Positions 33,840 through 46,138 of a DNA stretch of 64,000 nt are shown here, piece by piece. The notes below the pieces were generated by a model. That model was not told where the DNA came from and searched no databases. It was given only the letters and a program-made list of their open reading frames with translations. Positions within the stretch are counted from its first letter, which is position 1, and the number at the start of each line of letters is the position of its first letter. Source of the stretch: Verpa conica (taxonomy: Eukaryota > Ascomycota > Pezizomycetes > Pezizales > Morchellaceae); NCBI GenBank assembly GCA_033030425.1, contig JAUFSD010000002.1, positions 1,736,001-1,800,000 of the forward strand, in the 5' to 3' direction. Position numbers and translations under genes: made by a program.

Positions 33840-36800
33840 ATGTCTCTTACAAACGCATTCGATGAGGCTTTAGCCAGATTCAAGAAAAATCTCACTCCCA
33901 AGGAAATTGCAAACTTCACCGCTACTTCCATCGAAGACTGCTGGAGCGAAGCGAAAAGGATAGAAGAAGATCAAGCAAAGAGACGATCCCTTCGCTATAT
34001 GCGCCGTATCCAACCGTACCTCAATTCTCTTGCCCAGTTTTCAAAAGTCATCGAGGTGTTTGTACAGGCCAAACCTGAGTTCATGTCATTTATATGGGTT
34101 AGTAATATAACCCTAAAGATTCTAGTGATAATTCGGTATCTAATCTAGCTCACTAACCTAATTTTAGGGACCAGTAAAGTTCTTAATCCAGGTACACAAG
34201 ATAGTTTTCCTCCTCCCTTTCCGTGACATCGGCTAACCCGGTTAATTAAGGTTGCCAGCACTTACACAGAGAGCCTCGACAAACTACTTGATGCATTCAC
34301 GAAAATAAGCGAAAGCCTTCCGCGCTTTGTGAACTATGCGGATATCTTCCAAAGAATCCCGCGGATGACACACATTCTAAGCCTGATTTATGAGGATATT
34401 TTGGTTTTTCACCGATCAACTATGAAGTTTTTCAGAAAGAGAGGTATTGTGCTACAAAGAAATTGACTACTAGTTTTATATACTAATTATGAGTCTAACA
34501 ATTTACAGGGTGGCAACAGATGTTTACAGTACTCTGGAAAACATTTGAAGATAGCTTTGGCACAACCTTGAGAAACCTTGAACGGCATAGGGTTCTTGTA
34601 GATGTTGAGGCTACGGCTGCTCACATTGGGGCTACCGCTGCCCACATTGAGGCAATGACCGCCCACATTGCTGCAGCTGAACAGGATCGGAAAGCAGCGA
34701 TTTACACCGATAAACAAAGACAAAAGGACCGACGTATACGATGTATGGGAGATCTGAGAGGATGGTTGGCGCCAGTTATTTACGAAACCGAGCAAACCAA
34801 CTTCACAAATATACGCAAGAGTTACCCGGGTACGGGGGATTGGCTCCTCCAAGACGATAAGTTCAAAGCCTGGTTGGATCCTAGCTCTCAAATTCAGTTT
34901 CTATGGTTAACTGGGATACCCGGTTCTGGTAGTTCCAATTGTCCCCGCTAGTACTTCTTGTACAACGTTATTAATACTTTCTCAAGGCAAGACAATTCTA
35001 TCATCTCTGGTTACGGACCATACCAAGCTGCAATCACAACGAGCAAACTCAGTAGCATTCGCATTCCTTAAAAATGGAAACCATGAGCACAACAGCTGCT
35101 TGGCGGTAATACGAACATTGGTATATCAGCTATTAGTTCAAAACCAGGATTTAATTCCCTACATTTATCAGGCCTATGAATCCAGCAATTTCAACTCGCC
35201 TACTTCTCTAGAGAAAGTTGAGGACCTTTTTCAAATAATGATTGGAAACATAGCCTTCCCATATTTGATAATCGACGGTTTGGATGAGATCAAGCCCATT
35301 GAGGGCAAAAGCTTGCTTTCGAGTTTACTTTCAATTCAGTCGAAAAACGCCAACCTCAAAACCTTTCTTAGCAGTAGGTTTGAAGTTGGTATTTCAAAGA
35401 CCTTATCAAGCTTCCCCCAGATAAAAATAGGAGAAGCGAACATGAAGGACATTGTTACATACACAAAGATGGAGGGAAGGCAGCTAGTTGAAAAGTTTGC
35501 TGACACCGACCCCGAAACTCACAAGGAAATCGAGGAGATGGTACAGCAGGTGGGAAATCGTGCCCATGGTATTTTCCGACGAGCTCTATCCACTATTGAT
35601 CACCCAACTAATTAAGCCTATTCACAATTAATAGGAATGTTCCTATGGGTGCGTTTAGTTATATATAACCTCATGCAACAAACAAATTTAGAAGAGCTTG
35701 AAAGTGCAGTGCAAAATCTACCTAAGGGGCTAGAAGAAGCGTAAGTCTAAACCCCTAACTATAGCGGCCTGGTTTCCTAACATTTTTAAATTAGCTATGG
35801 GCGAATCCTAAAGAGGATAGATGGTCAATTGGGTCAAAATGAGCGAGATCTGGCTAGGCACATCTTAGAATGGATTATTTGCGCGAATCGGCCTTTGAAA
35901 ATCAGAGAGGTCAAATTTGCCCTTGCTATACGTAAGGGCGACAGAACCTTTGTCAAGAAAAGAAAATTCTTGGGGAGGTTGGATGAACTCTGTGGACCCA
36001 TTCTCGAGATCGACGATAACGGGGTTGTCGATTTTGTTCATTTTTCAGCCAAAGAGTAATACCTATTCTGCCATACGACATAATTATATAACTAAATTCT
36101 AACCCTTTCCCAGGTATCTTATCAGTAAATATAGCGGTAGACATCTTATCAATACATATGACGGGCCTTTCATCGATATCTCAACCGCACACTTCAATAT
36201 TGCACAGACTTGTCTGTTCTATCTATCATTCGCCTGCTTTGATGCTACCTTAGACAACAGCAAAATTACCGACTACATCTACAACGGTGACTACTGCTTA
36301 GAAGATTATGCGGGGGGTAACTGGCTAGACCACGTTAGACATGCAAACAACTGCTCTGTTGAACAACTCCAGGATCTGAGTAGTACCTTGAAGACCTTCA
36401 TTCAAAGTCAACGAAATCCAAGCTACCAGCAACCTTCTACCAATCAAGAAATACAGTACTTTTCCAAGTTCCGTGATGTACACTTAGATGTTTACACAGA
36501 CCTAGTTATGATTTATGAATTCCAGAATTTTCAAAGTGGCTCTTTGCTTGGTATGCTCTAAAATCATAACGTCTCGTCCTACACGTACTAACATTGATCT
36601 GCTAGATCATGACGATAACAAACACCCGCTACAAATACAGTCAATTATATCACGTGTCCGAGAGAATTTTGAAGCTCTCGTTCTCTCATTACCTGGGTCG
36701 TTGGGTTCTAAACGAGAAAAAAGCTTGCAAATTATACGGGACTTCTACGGATCTAAGCTGTTCAAATGTCGTCAAAGGACGTGCACCCGATTCCATATCG

Positions 36801-39592
36801 GATTTGAGACATCGGAAGATCGAGATAAGCATGCAAAAAAACATACCCGCGCATTCAGGTGCAGGTTCCACATATGCCCATCCCATTCCATTGGATTTGT
36901 GACGGAACAGGCCCTAGAAAAACACCACAACGACCATCATAAAGAAATAGTCACCCTTGACGCAACAAACGTACTCATTGAAATTCCGGAGATTACCAAG
37001 GACCGTGGAACGTTTAATTCGATCCTAAAAGATGCCATAGACACAGATAACGTCGCCCTTCTAGATTTAGTCCTGACCCAATGGACAGTCATAGAAAGAA
37101 ATTTCGGCAAACACGGCATAGTTGGATATGCTCTTTCCCGAGGCCTTAAGAGTACAAATACTGCTCATGCACTCATTAAGAAAGGGTATCGAGTTCAGCA
37201 GTCGTGGGTAAAACCAGCTCTTTTAATCGCATCATCGAGTCAATTTTACGATATTAGCATTATCCAACTCCTGGTCGAAAGAGGGGAGTATGTATCAAGA
37301 AAGGACACTCATGGCTTATCGGCATTGGATCACAGTGTTCTTAATAGAAGCCATGCGGGGGTCACATGTCTTATGGGAAATGCGAGTGTGGAGCAACAAG
37401 GTGATTCATTATATTTAGCCTTGGGAAAAGGGTACTTTGATATTTCAAAGCTTCTATTAGACCATGGGGCAAGGATGCCAGAATTTAAGGCTGGTTCTGC
37501 CTTGGTCACTGCTGTAAAAGAAGCACGAAAACCTGACGAGCTTAAGATAATATTGGTGAACGATACCGATGAGGAAGATCGAAGAAAGGCTTTGACTATG
37601 GCTTGGGATGATGGGCTGTGGGATGCTGCAGAACTTTTGTTAGCCTATGGAGCTCTAGCGCCACCCGTTGTGGCTGGTGCTGCCTTGGTTGCTGCTGTAA
37701 AAGAAGCGCGAAAACTCGATGAGCTTAGGATGATATTAGTGAACGGTACCGATACAGACAGCCGAGGAAAGGCTTTAGCCGTAGCTTGGGAGAGTGGACT
37801 ATGGGATGTTGCGCAGCTTCTATTAGATCATGGCGCTCTAACATCAACAGCTGTGGCCGGCAATGCCTTGGTTGCCGCAGTAGGGGAATGTCAGGGGCTC
37901 GAGGTTATTAGAGCGATACTGGATCACCGCACCGATACGGATGGCTTAAAAAAGGCTTTGGCTCTGGCTCAAGGTAGTGGGCTGTTCGATATTGCACAGC
38001 TCCTATCGCAGCAGGATCAAGATCTACTATCTGCCGTGAGAGCAGGACGAAGCCTCAATGAGCTTAAGAAAATTTTGAGATGTGACCTCAGCAAAGAAGA
38101 CTTAACAAAATCATTAGTCACGGCTTTTGATAGTAGAATGTGGGATGTTGCAGGCCTTCTGTCAGCCCGTGGAGTAGAGATTCCACCCGTTATAGTTACC
38201 AATGCCTTGCTTGCTTTAGTGGAAGAGAAAAAATACCAGACGATTCGTATGATATTATTGACAAACCATACCGGTACGGAAACCCTAGAAATACCATTGG
38301 CTACAGCATGGGGTACGAGACAATGGAATATTGCAGGTCTTTTAATCCAACATGGGGCTAGGGTATTACCCGTTGAGGCTGGTAAAGCCTTGGTTGCTGC
38401 TGTAAAGGAAGCGCAAGGGCAGGACATTCTTCGTACGATATTACGACACGGCACCGATACGCTAAACCGAATGACGGCTTTAGATTTAGCCCGAGATAGC
38501 GGACAGTCTGATGTTGTACAGCTCCTATCAAAGTATCAAGACTTGATTACTGCTGTTAGAGAAGGGCGGGAGCTTGATGGGCTTATTACAATGTTATCTA
38601 CACTGTATTTCAGGTTAGACACCCTAGAAATACCATTGACCACAGCATTGGGTGAGAGAAAATGGGATATTGCAGGTCTTTTAATCCAACATGGGGCGAG
38701 GGCATTGCCCATTGAGGCTGGTAAAGCCTTGCTTACTGCTTTAAAGGAAGCGCAAGGGCACAAGATTCTTCGTACGATATTACGAAACGGCACCGACAAG
38801 GCAAGCCTAATGGCGGCTTTAGATTTAGCCCGAGCTAACGGATTATCTAATGTTATACACCTCCTATCAGAGTACGATCGAGACTTGATTACTGCTGTTA
38901 GAGAAGGGCGGGAGCTTGATGAGCTTAGTATAATGTTATCTGCACACTATTTCGGTGTGGACACCCTAGAAACGTCATTAGTCATAGCATGGGGTGAGAG
39001 AAAATGGGATATTGCAGTCCTTTTGATCCAATACAGTGCTATAACATCACCCTTTCAGGCTGGCAAAGCCTTGGTTGCTGCTGTAAAGGAAGCGCAAGGG
39101 CAGGACATTCTTCGTACGATATTACGACACGGCACCGATACGCTAAACCGAATGACGGCTTTAGATTTAGCCCGAGATAGTGGACAGTCTGATGTTGTAG
39201 AGCTCTTATCACAGTATAGTGGGAGCCTACTTACTGCTGTAGGAGAAGCGCAAGGGCAGTACAAGGTTATGAAGATATTGACCAGTCAAGTTATCAACGC
39301 GGAAGATCTATCGGAGGCTTTAGCCATGGCTTGGGGCTCTAGGAACTGGGATGTTGCATGCCTTTTGTTGGAAAATGGCGCGAAAACAACGCCCGTTTTT
39401 GCTAGAAATACGTTACTCGCCGCTATCGAAGAGAAGCGAGAGACTAAGGTGCTTGAGGCGATATTGAAGCACGGTGTCGCTCCAGGGAGTAGAGAAAAAA
39501 TTCTACGAATCCTCCAGAACAGACCCGAATTATTCAATTTTTTCCAGTTAAGGGAAATTTCAGAACTTTTTCAATCATTTAATTGTGGGTGA
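33840..39592 (+). CDS. NLR-like STAND protein: DUF7708-like - NACHT - C2H2-like fingers - ankyrin-like repeats, 9 exons, 1755 aa
   Basis: Exons 33840-34097, 34168-34191, 34251-34443, 34509-34928, 34987-35568, 35635-35740, 35795-36055, 36114-36550 and 36606-39592 total exactly 1756 codons. Residues 1-160 match the DUF7708-type N-terminus of fungal STAND proteins (SFIWGPVKFLIQ). NACHT follows: Walker A GIPGSGKT, made across the 34929-34986 intron, then Walker B FPYLIIDGLDE and FLSSRFEVGI. A winged-helix region (LKRIDGQL, HILEWIICANRPLKIREV) comes next. At about 811-860 are two C2H2-like fingers (CRQRTC...HAKKH, CRFHIC...HHNDHH). The rest, from about residue 900, is ankyrin-like repeats. From about 37480 units of 61 residues appear (ALVAAVKEA...IL...LLL.HGA), and from about 38260 higher-order units of 113-114. 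The gene is open throughout and looks functional. The helicase gene is head-to-head with it. Confidence 0.92.
37493..39260 (+). repeat. In-gene tandem repeat array (183-bp units, then 339/342-bp higher-order units)
   Basis: Successive 183-bp units are visible at 37493 and 37676. Further right the same half-unit starts near 38391, 38730 and 39072, spacings of 339 and 342 bp, all multiples of three. About 120 bp of the first and third of these (from about 38383 and 39063) are almost base-identical, including AAACCGAATGACGGCTTTAG. Such identity implies recent duplication or gene conversion. Confidence 0.85.
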
Positions 39593-41132
39593 TAACCTTA
39601 TACTATGTGAATAGCAGTACTTGATGGGTTCTATATGGGATTACTATCCTTGTGGTGCTATATAAAATATAAAGTGTACTTAATAGGACGAAATTCAATA
39701 TTTATCATGTTACAACGAAGCGGCGGATAATACTTAACTTCAGTCAAGGTACAAGTAGTGCAAAACACCCCCCCCCCCCTCCCCCGAGGTCGAAAAAGGA
39801 AAAATCTAGTAGTCTATGTTAGTTTATTAAAGCCCAAACTATAATTTCCGGTAATTATATATCATCGCCCAAACGCCTAAACACACCAAAATCATGGTTT
39901 TCACACTGTTACAGAGCATGCTTCAAATTTTACAGTCCCGGCAGGATAGATGGATATATTGGTGGAAACCCCATATCCAAGGCAATAACCCTAGACCCGA
40001 GATATGTGAGCAGTTATGTAGCTATGTAGACCGACTAAAAGTAGAGGTCATGAACTTAATCGAATATGCCAAGACCTCAAAAAATCTCAGGGCTTAGCAC
40101 TTTCTTTGAAACCCACCTCGCAAGAATCCCTAAGGTCCAAATTATAATAGTCTTTTTTTTAAAAAAAAAAGTCCATGAAGTAATTTCCCATATTTATGCT
40201 TCATTATATAGAGTTAGATAGATGTATCTTAAGTGGTGTACTGAGAGCAGTTATAATAGCATTTCTGGTGTGGCTTTCGGATTCGGACGATGACACAGCA
40301 CTGTAGCTCGAATCTAGTGAATTAACTAAAGATTTGTTAAACACATGTAGTTGTATATCTCCGTAGAGGGGCCCGTGATTCAACACGGAAGGTGATGTTG
40401 AATATTTAGTGTTCAAGTCCAAATATACTTTATGCTACATAATCGAATGCGAGGCATGCCGTCAATGCCTAGCGCATATTATCGGGCATATGCCCCGCTG
40501 TTATGTCAGCAAGTGTTGCATAGTGTTGTCTACACCATATCATGTGATTGGCTGGAAGCAGGCGGCAACATACGGCATGTCAACAACAAGCCCCAATTAC
40601 TGGGGTCTATCCTTGTAGCCCGGTTTTCCACAAGAAACAGAAACCTAATAAACAAGACAAGCAGCATCATAGATCTTAAACTCGATCTTCCCAATCAAGC
40701 GTAGTATAAAGACTATAGCTCCCACTTAATAAGCAGCGGACTTATGGACGTAATGTAATGGTAATAAAGAATAAGATTTCAGATGACAGCTATAATGAAA
40801 GACAAACTTCTAAAGACCGAAATAGCCAGACGTAAGGAAATACAAAAGAAGCTAAAGCAAGTATGCTCGCTAGCTACGTACGCGTACCATGCACACGTGA
40901 AAAAAAAAAAAAAAAAAAATAATTGATACCCATCCGAGAAAAAACATATTGTTAAAAGAAAAAAGCAGAAGGTCGCAAAGAAAAAAAAGAAAGAAAGAAA
41001 AAAAAACACCAAAAATAATAAGCGTAGTCTATAAAAAAAAAACCACCCAAAAATTTAGGGTCATTGGATCGGCATCGCGTTGCCGAGACCACCCACTAAT
41101 GAGATCTGTCAAATAAATCGGCTCTTGCTCTC
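39593..41132. other. Intergenic, homopolymer-rich
   Basis: Holds a C12 tract followed by C5 (39768-39785), an adjacent T-run/A-run inverted repeat (about 40151-40170), an A19-type tract near 40900 and further A-rich DNA up to 41040. Apart from the doubtful small frame at 39894, no gene is supported. Confidence 0.4.
39894..40097 (+). CDS. Possible small protein, 67 aa (doubtful)
   Basis: A single open frame starting MVFTLLQSMLQILQ with protein-like composition (aromatic RWIYWWKP, then acidic/basic helix EICEQLCSYVDRLKVEV). It lies 300 bp downstream of the NLR on the same strand. There is no recognisable domain or signal peptide with a clear cut. It may be a small gene, a degenerate fragment or chance. 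Confidence 0.2.
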   Translation: MVFTLLQSMLQILQSRQDRWIYWWKPHIQGNNPRPEICEQLCSYVDRLKVEVMNLIEYAKTSKNLRA

Positions 41133-42092
41133 TTAGTAGAAACCATCAGTAGTAGGCGGAGCAGACCAATGTCTGAGCATCCGGTCAACGGCTTTCGTCC
41201 ACTCCTGGGTCAAGACTGCGGCAAGTTGGGTTGCGCTCGCGGCGTCTGGGGTTGCACCACCCCACATGGCCGGCTCATATGCAGTCTTGGTTGCATATTC
41301 GGAAACCATTTGACTAAAGGTAACACATATGATTAGTGTGTGCTTTTAAGGGAAAGTGTGTTTTTTCTTTCTTTCTTTCTGTCTTTCTAGGGGGAATAAT
41401 AATAAACTCACTCATTCCTAAGCTTTGTAAGAAGTAGCCAAGCAAAGTTCCAGCTCTTAGTGCTGGTTGGGTCATTGTAGACTCTCCATTTCGCATTTTC
41501 TAGAAGCTCGGTACTGAACGGGTATTGTCTAGTCAATCCCCGGAGTTCACTGAGAAAGTTATTTGATGAAACATAGTGGTTCCAGGCTTCGGTCATCGGT
41601 GCATAATATTCCAATGCATTTATTGATGAAAGAACTTTCTCAATGCGGCGAAGCTCGGTCAGGGTATTGACACGATGGCTGCGGAGCGTGTGTAACATCT
41701 GATTGACCTCAGTCTACAGTTTCAGAATTGGATTAGCAAAAGAAAAATGATATATAGATAATGCTCGAATTTGCATTTAGACTTACTTGGGAAACCTGGG
41801 GGGAGCCATATTGAGCACCGCTGGTAGATGTAGGATAAGAATAATCACTTGAGGAGCTGGAGTAGTTGGACATTTCGGGATTGTTTTCTGAAGCGGCGAG
41901 ACTTTCGTTAAAAGAATTGGTTTGGGCTTCAAGGATAGGATGGATTCTAAATGTCTGGTGTTGGGAAGTTTCAGTGGTATTTGTAGGTCTATGAGGTTTT
42001 CTAGCAGAAGTTGAAGGAGGAGCAGAAGATGAGCGGTTTCCTGAGTGGCCTGCGGAGAGATACTTGGAGTTTGAATTGGATGATGAGGACAT
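41133..42092 (-). CDS. Ser-rich hypothetical protein, 3 exons, 262 aa
   Basis: Exons 42092-41787, 41713-41412 and 41313-41133 join in frame (789 nt). The first 100 residues are disordered and dominated by Ser, Asn and Thr (SSSSNSNSKYLSAGHSG). The rest is a compact helical-looking domain with VNQMLHTLRSHRVNTLTELR, EAWNHYVSSNNFLSELRGL and WNFAWLLLTKLRN. It ends SAPPTTDGFY. I do not recognise the family. All introns have GTAAGT or GTGAGT donors, which supports a real gene. The chosen start is the first ATG of the Ser run; an in-frame upstream ATG would add 28 residues. Confidence 0.7.
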
Positions 42093-43166
42093 GATGGGGG
42101 AGGGGGGGTAGGCTTTATAAAGCTGCCTGAGAGAAATTCGGATGTTTACTATCAGGGCTAGTTGTGATGAAACCAATTGACTTGGTTTCTCAATGCTCGG
42201 GAATCTCTAACAGACCGAAGATAGTGGTACGGGAGTTTTAGCGATTGCGGCACCGATGTAGGGATCAATCACGGATCAAGCTTGAATAACACCCCAATGT
42301 CGTTGGATAGCGGCTTGGTAGGATATGCAGCTACAATCCGTCAGCGAATTTCATGCACATCTTATACCTAGGTCAGTAGACTCTAAACAGGGTGCAGGTG
42401 CATCAATATGGGTTTCTCCCCCCCCCCCCCCGGAATTGCCTAGAATTCTTAGATAGCCACGGGACATTATTCGACCCAATACCGGAGCGGTTTCTCCCTT
42501 GTTTAGAATGATTCTAATGATACGATATTATTTTTGAGTCAATCGGTAGTCATTTTACAGATAATATTGGTAAACTACTTTTTTGAAGTCAAACCGTATA
42601 TATCTGCTTAGAAGGAGCAAAAGCTGAAGGTAAGCACTATCCCATGACGAACTTGCATCAGCAGAAGAATTAACTGGGTCGTTTGCCGGAAATGAGTACC
42701 GATTTTTTGAAGGGGTCAATTACGACCAGGTACTCGGAAATAGAATAATGAGGATATGGAAGATTCGTGAAAGAAACCTGTCTTAATCGGTGGCTCTTTG
42801 TGGCTCGAGATTCCATGCACAGTACCTCCATTAGTAATAGATCTGCAGAATTGTCACTCTAGGCTCATAAGCGTAAAATAGAAAAAAAATAGCCTAATTA
42901 AGGTCTTATGTTAGCTTTAGGTAGGTGAAATGAGATATAGGCTTCGGCCTAAATCCCTAAATATTGCCCAATAAGTATAGCAAGTAGGGCGGAGCAGGCC
43001 CAATTTAGGCAATTAAGGGCCTTATGAAAGAGAGGTGGTGATTGGAGGATTCAACGTCGCCTGTGGCACAGGTGCCCCTTGGTTGCCCGGCGGGCGCGGG
43101 TCCCGCTGAGCCTCTCCTCCATTAATGCAATATCTCACCTAATACCTACCGCAGAGATCGATCTAC

Positions 43167-43235
43167 CTAACCAAAGATTGAACCAGTTCGCTTGTTTGAG
43201 CCACTCAGACATGATCCACCACTGCGCTATACCCT
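43167..43235 (-). ncRNA. tRNA-like promoter boxes, possible tRNA-derived SINE head
   Basis: The minus strand reads TATAGCGCAGTGGTGG, a good RNA polymerase III box A. Forty-six bases later it reads GGTTCAATC, a box B-like sequence; this is the spacing found in tRNA genes. The T-arm does not pair well and no acceptor stem closes, so this is not an intact tRNA. A tRNA-derived SINE or a decayed tRNA fits better. The sequence downstream to about 43050 could be a SINE body. Confidence 0.3.
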
Positions 43236-46114
43236 ATATCCCTCTAACCGGCCTGAGCTTTTCAGGTACCAAAGGAGAGAAAAAGGAAAAATAATCACTG
43301 CTTATGTAGTGGCGAAGACTCACTTCCCTCCTGACAAAGATCTTTACCAGGATGAATCTCTCCGCAAACACTATTACTGGCGGGATAGAGTGAATCTGAT
43401 GGGTCGAGAGTAAATATTGGCTTCATAGGTTTTCGCCAACTAACGAGCAAATCGCTTCACCACCCGGTACCTGTTTATCGGACTAATTTCTTCAGCCACC
43501 CCAAATTAGAGTCATTGCTTGAGACAATCGCCCTCGTTAGGCTTTTTAGTTCTTACTTTAAAGTTTATTACCGTCTTATTCAGCATCTCAAGACAAAATT
43601 ACAAACTACATTGTGTTTACAAGGAGAAATCATACGAGGCCAAGAATCGCCGTTTGCTATTTCCTTTAGCAAAGATAAAGAATGACATACGTTTAGGTCC
43701 TATAACTAATTGACTCATATCTCAAGCTTACAATCTTAGATCTTAGGTGGAGCCAGAAAAGCTTGGGCGTAAGAAGGCAATTCAGTAGAGGTTCCTTGCA
43801 ATAAAAAAAGTCACATTGTGCATATAACCATTCAGCGTTGCCACTCATGAGGAGTTAAACAGTGACTAATCTATGAGATGTAGACTTATAATTGTAGATA
43901 CAAGGTGTGAAACCTAATTATCAATCCCACTACCCCGTACGTTAGGAATGTATCTAAACTTATGTCTTCCTAAATAAGAGATTCTCCAATACAAGTGGAT
44001 TAGTTTTGCTTTTTAATGGTCCTTCTCTCTCCAGGTAGTTATTTAAACAAATATGAGCTTATATCTACCGGATAAGCTGATGATATGTGGGGAGTTGGAT
44101 ATAATTACCTGTGAGAGTTCTTGAAATAGCCAACAATTTAGCAAAGTCGAATCGAGTTTGCCTCCAAATAACAATCCGATCGATCTAGGCCTTGTAACAG
44201 TGAGTAAATGAGACCCTTGAATCTTTTACCTGATAGATACCAAGACTGTCGATCCTAGTTTACTAAGTTGCTTCATAATCTTCATTTACAAAATAGAGAT
44301 CTTTACACATCAATCACACTTGGGAGAAGAAGAAAAAAGACAAGGTCCGACCGGTATGAAGAACCAATCACTAAAAAAAACACCAGAGAAAGAGCTTCAA
44401 TTCTTGCCTCATACATGTCATAGTCCAGAGCTAACTACCGCCACCCCTCCCCATGCTACCGACCCCCAGTCAGAGACTTTTTTTTTAATATAGTTGCAGC
44501 AGAGTACACTCTTACAAAGATTCAGATAAACTTTAGAATAGCAAATTGAGGTATCTCGGCATGTTCTTCTGCAGTCCATTGGGGAAGATACTATATACCT
44601 ATGATGTCATATACCCACTTTCCTTATATAGTTTAGACCAGTAGCCACACTAGCTAGGGGTATTTAAGATTCAATACAAATAGCTATAGCCTATACCTGC
44701 TATCCAATTGCTTATGTATAATTATTTCATCTTGAATAATCCCCTAGGCTGCGAGTTAGCGGGAATTTGTAAGTCCTTTGTATAATAAAGGTCATTATTA
44801 CTTAACGATCATACGGGTTGCTGTTGATGGTCGATTAACGTGTGGGCACAATCCGTCACTCGGCTTACGCTAGCCGCCCCTTTCTAGATTCGTCTAGAAG
44901 GATATGGTCACTGCACCTAAAAGCACCCCGTTCTGACTTTAGTGTTGTTTCGGATTCTTTTCACAGCCCCCACATGAAAACTCCGAGTCGATATTCTAGC
45001 TATATGTAGGTGTATAAAGAGGATATGTTCCCCAATACAATGTGTTTGCTAAATAATATGCACACCAGCTTCAGCTTCCCTTATTTGCTTGCTTTAGCGA
45101 GCACAGTCTTTTAATCCAGTTTATTTTAGCAGCACACGGTCAACTATCTTGTGAGACCCAAAAAAAAAAAAAAAGTGGCTTTAGTTTTTTTTTTTTTTTT
45201 AATCATTAACTGGAGATAGAACTTAGATGCCGGGCTAAATCTAGGGGGGGAAGTGGTGGACGACCAGATGCTCTAGTGTGGCGCGTACTTTGTCTCACTC
45301 GGTTAGTATGTACACCTGAAACATGAAGTCAGAACCTTCGTTGTGTCCCTGGTAATAGAGCCCTGACCAGGAATAACAATTCCAACAGGGTACTGGCCGA
45401 GCTTGTAATGCTCGTTGTGGCTATGTCTATAATACAGGTCGCCGGGTACCTGCATTTTTTTAAGGGGAGTAATACATGTAGTCTGATCATCGTGTTGGCC
45501 CATAGAGTTTATATTTACCGCGCGTAGTGTAGTAGTACATACACGGGAAAAAAAACGAAGGAAACTTTAGCGGCGCGATTGCTGAATCCAGTAGATTTTT
45601 AGGGGAATCTTCTAGTAGCCTTCTCAGTGCATATGTCAAAGAAGGAAGAAACCGGGAACCAGACTTTTTTTGTCCTCCCGCGTGCCGAAATGTGCCGAAC
45701 TATAGAATGGGCATGATGTAGCCAGTGCAGATGTCCACGGAGGTGGGCCCAAATCTGCCGAGTACCAGGTCCTTGCCTATGATGCACCTCAAAGGCTTAA
45801 ATCTCTACATCTTGAACCATGGTGTCGGTCAACGAGTGATATGCTTCCTGCATAACTAATGAGATCTAGCGGAGAGGCATTCTTTCAAGGCAGACCACGT
45901 ACGCGCGCAAGGATTGGGGACTTGGGGCGGCCGTTTCTGGGGGATGTGGGACAGATTTTTATTCATGCTAGATATTGATCTATAGCTACAGTTATAGCTG
46001 CAGTTATAGCTGCAGGGGGATAACAATTAATTCTTCTAGTTGCGGGGAAGGCTAGGATGTGTTTACACTCCCCCAAAAAAAGCCTACAATAAAAAACTTT
46101 ATCTTTCAAGTTAG

Positions 46115-46138
46115 TTGTGTAGCAACATAGCTACACAA
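46115..46138. repeat. Perfect 9-bp hairpin with 6-nt loop
   Basis: TTGTGTAGC and GCTACACAA flank AACATA. It is not followed by a T-run and is not near a gene, so no terminator role is suggested. Confidence 0.4.

Noticed and set aside
45303..45503. Minus-strand frame with protein-like stretches (DLYYRHSHNEHYKLGQYPVG)
   Set aside because: Suggestive composition, but no start context, no partner exon in frame and no recognisable family.
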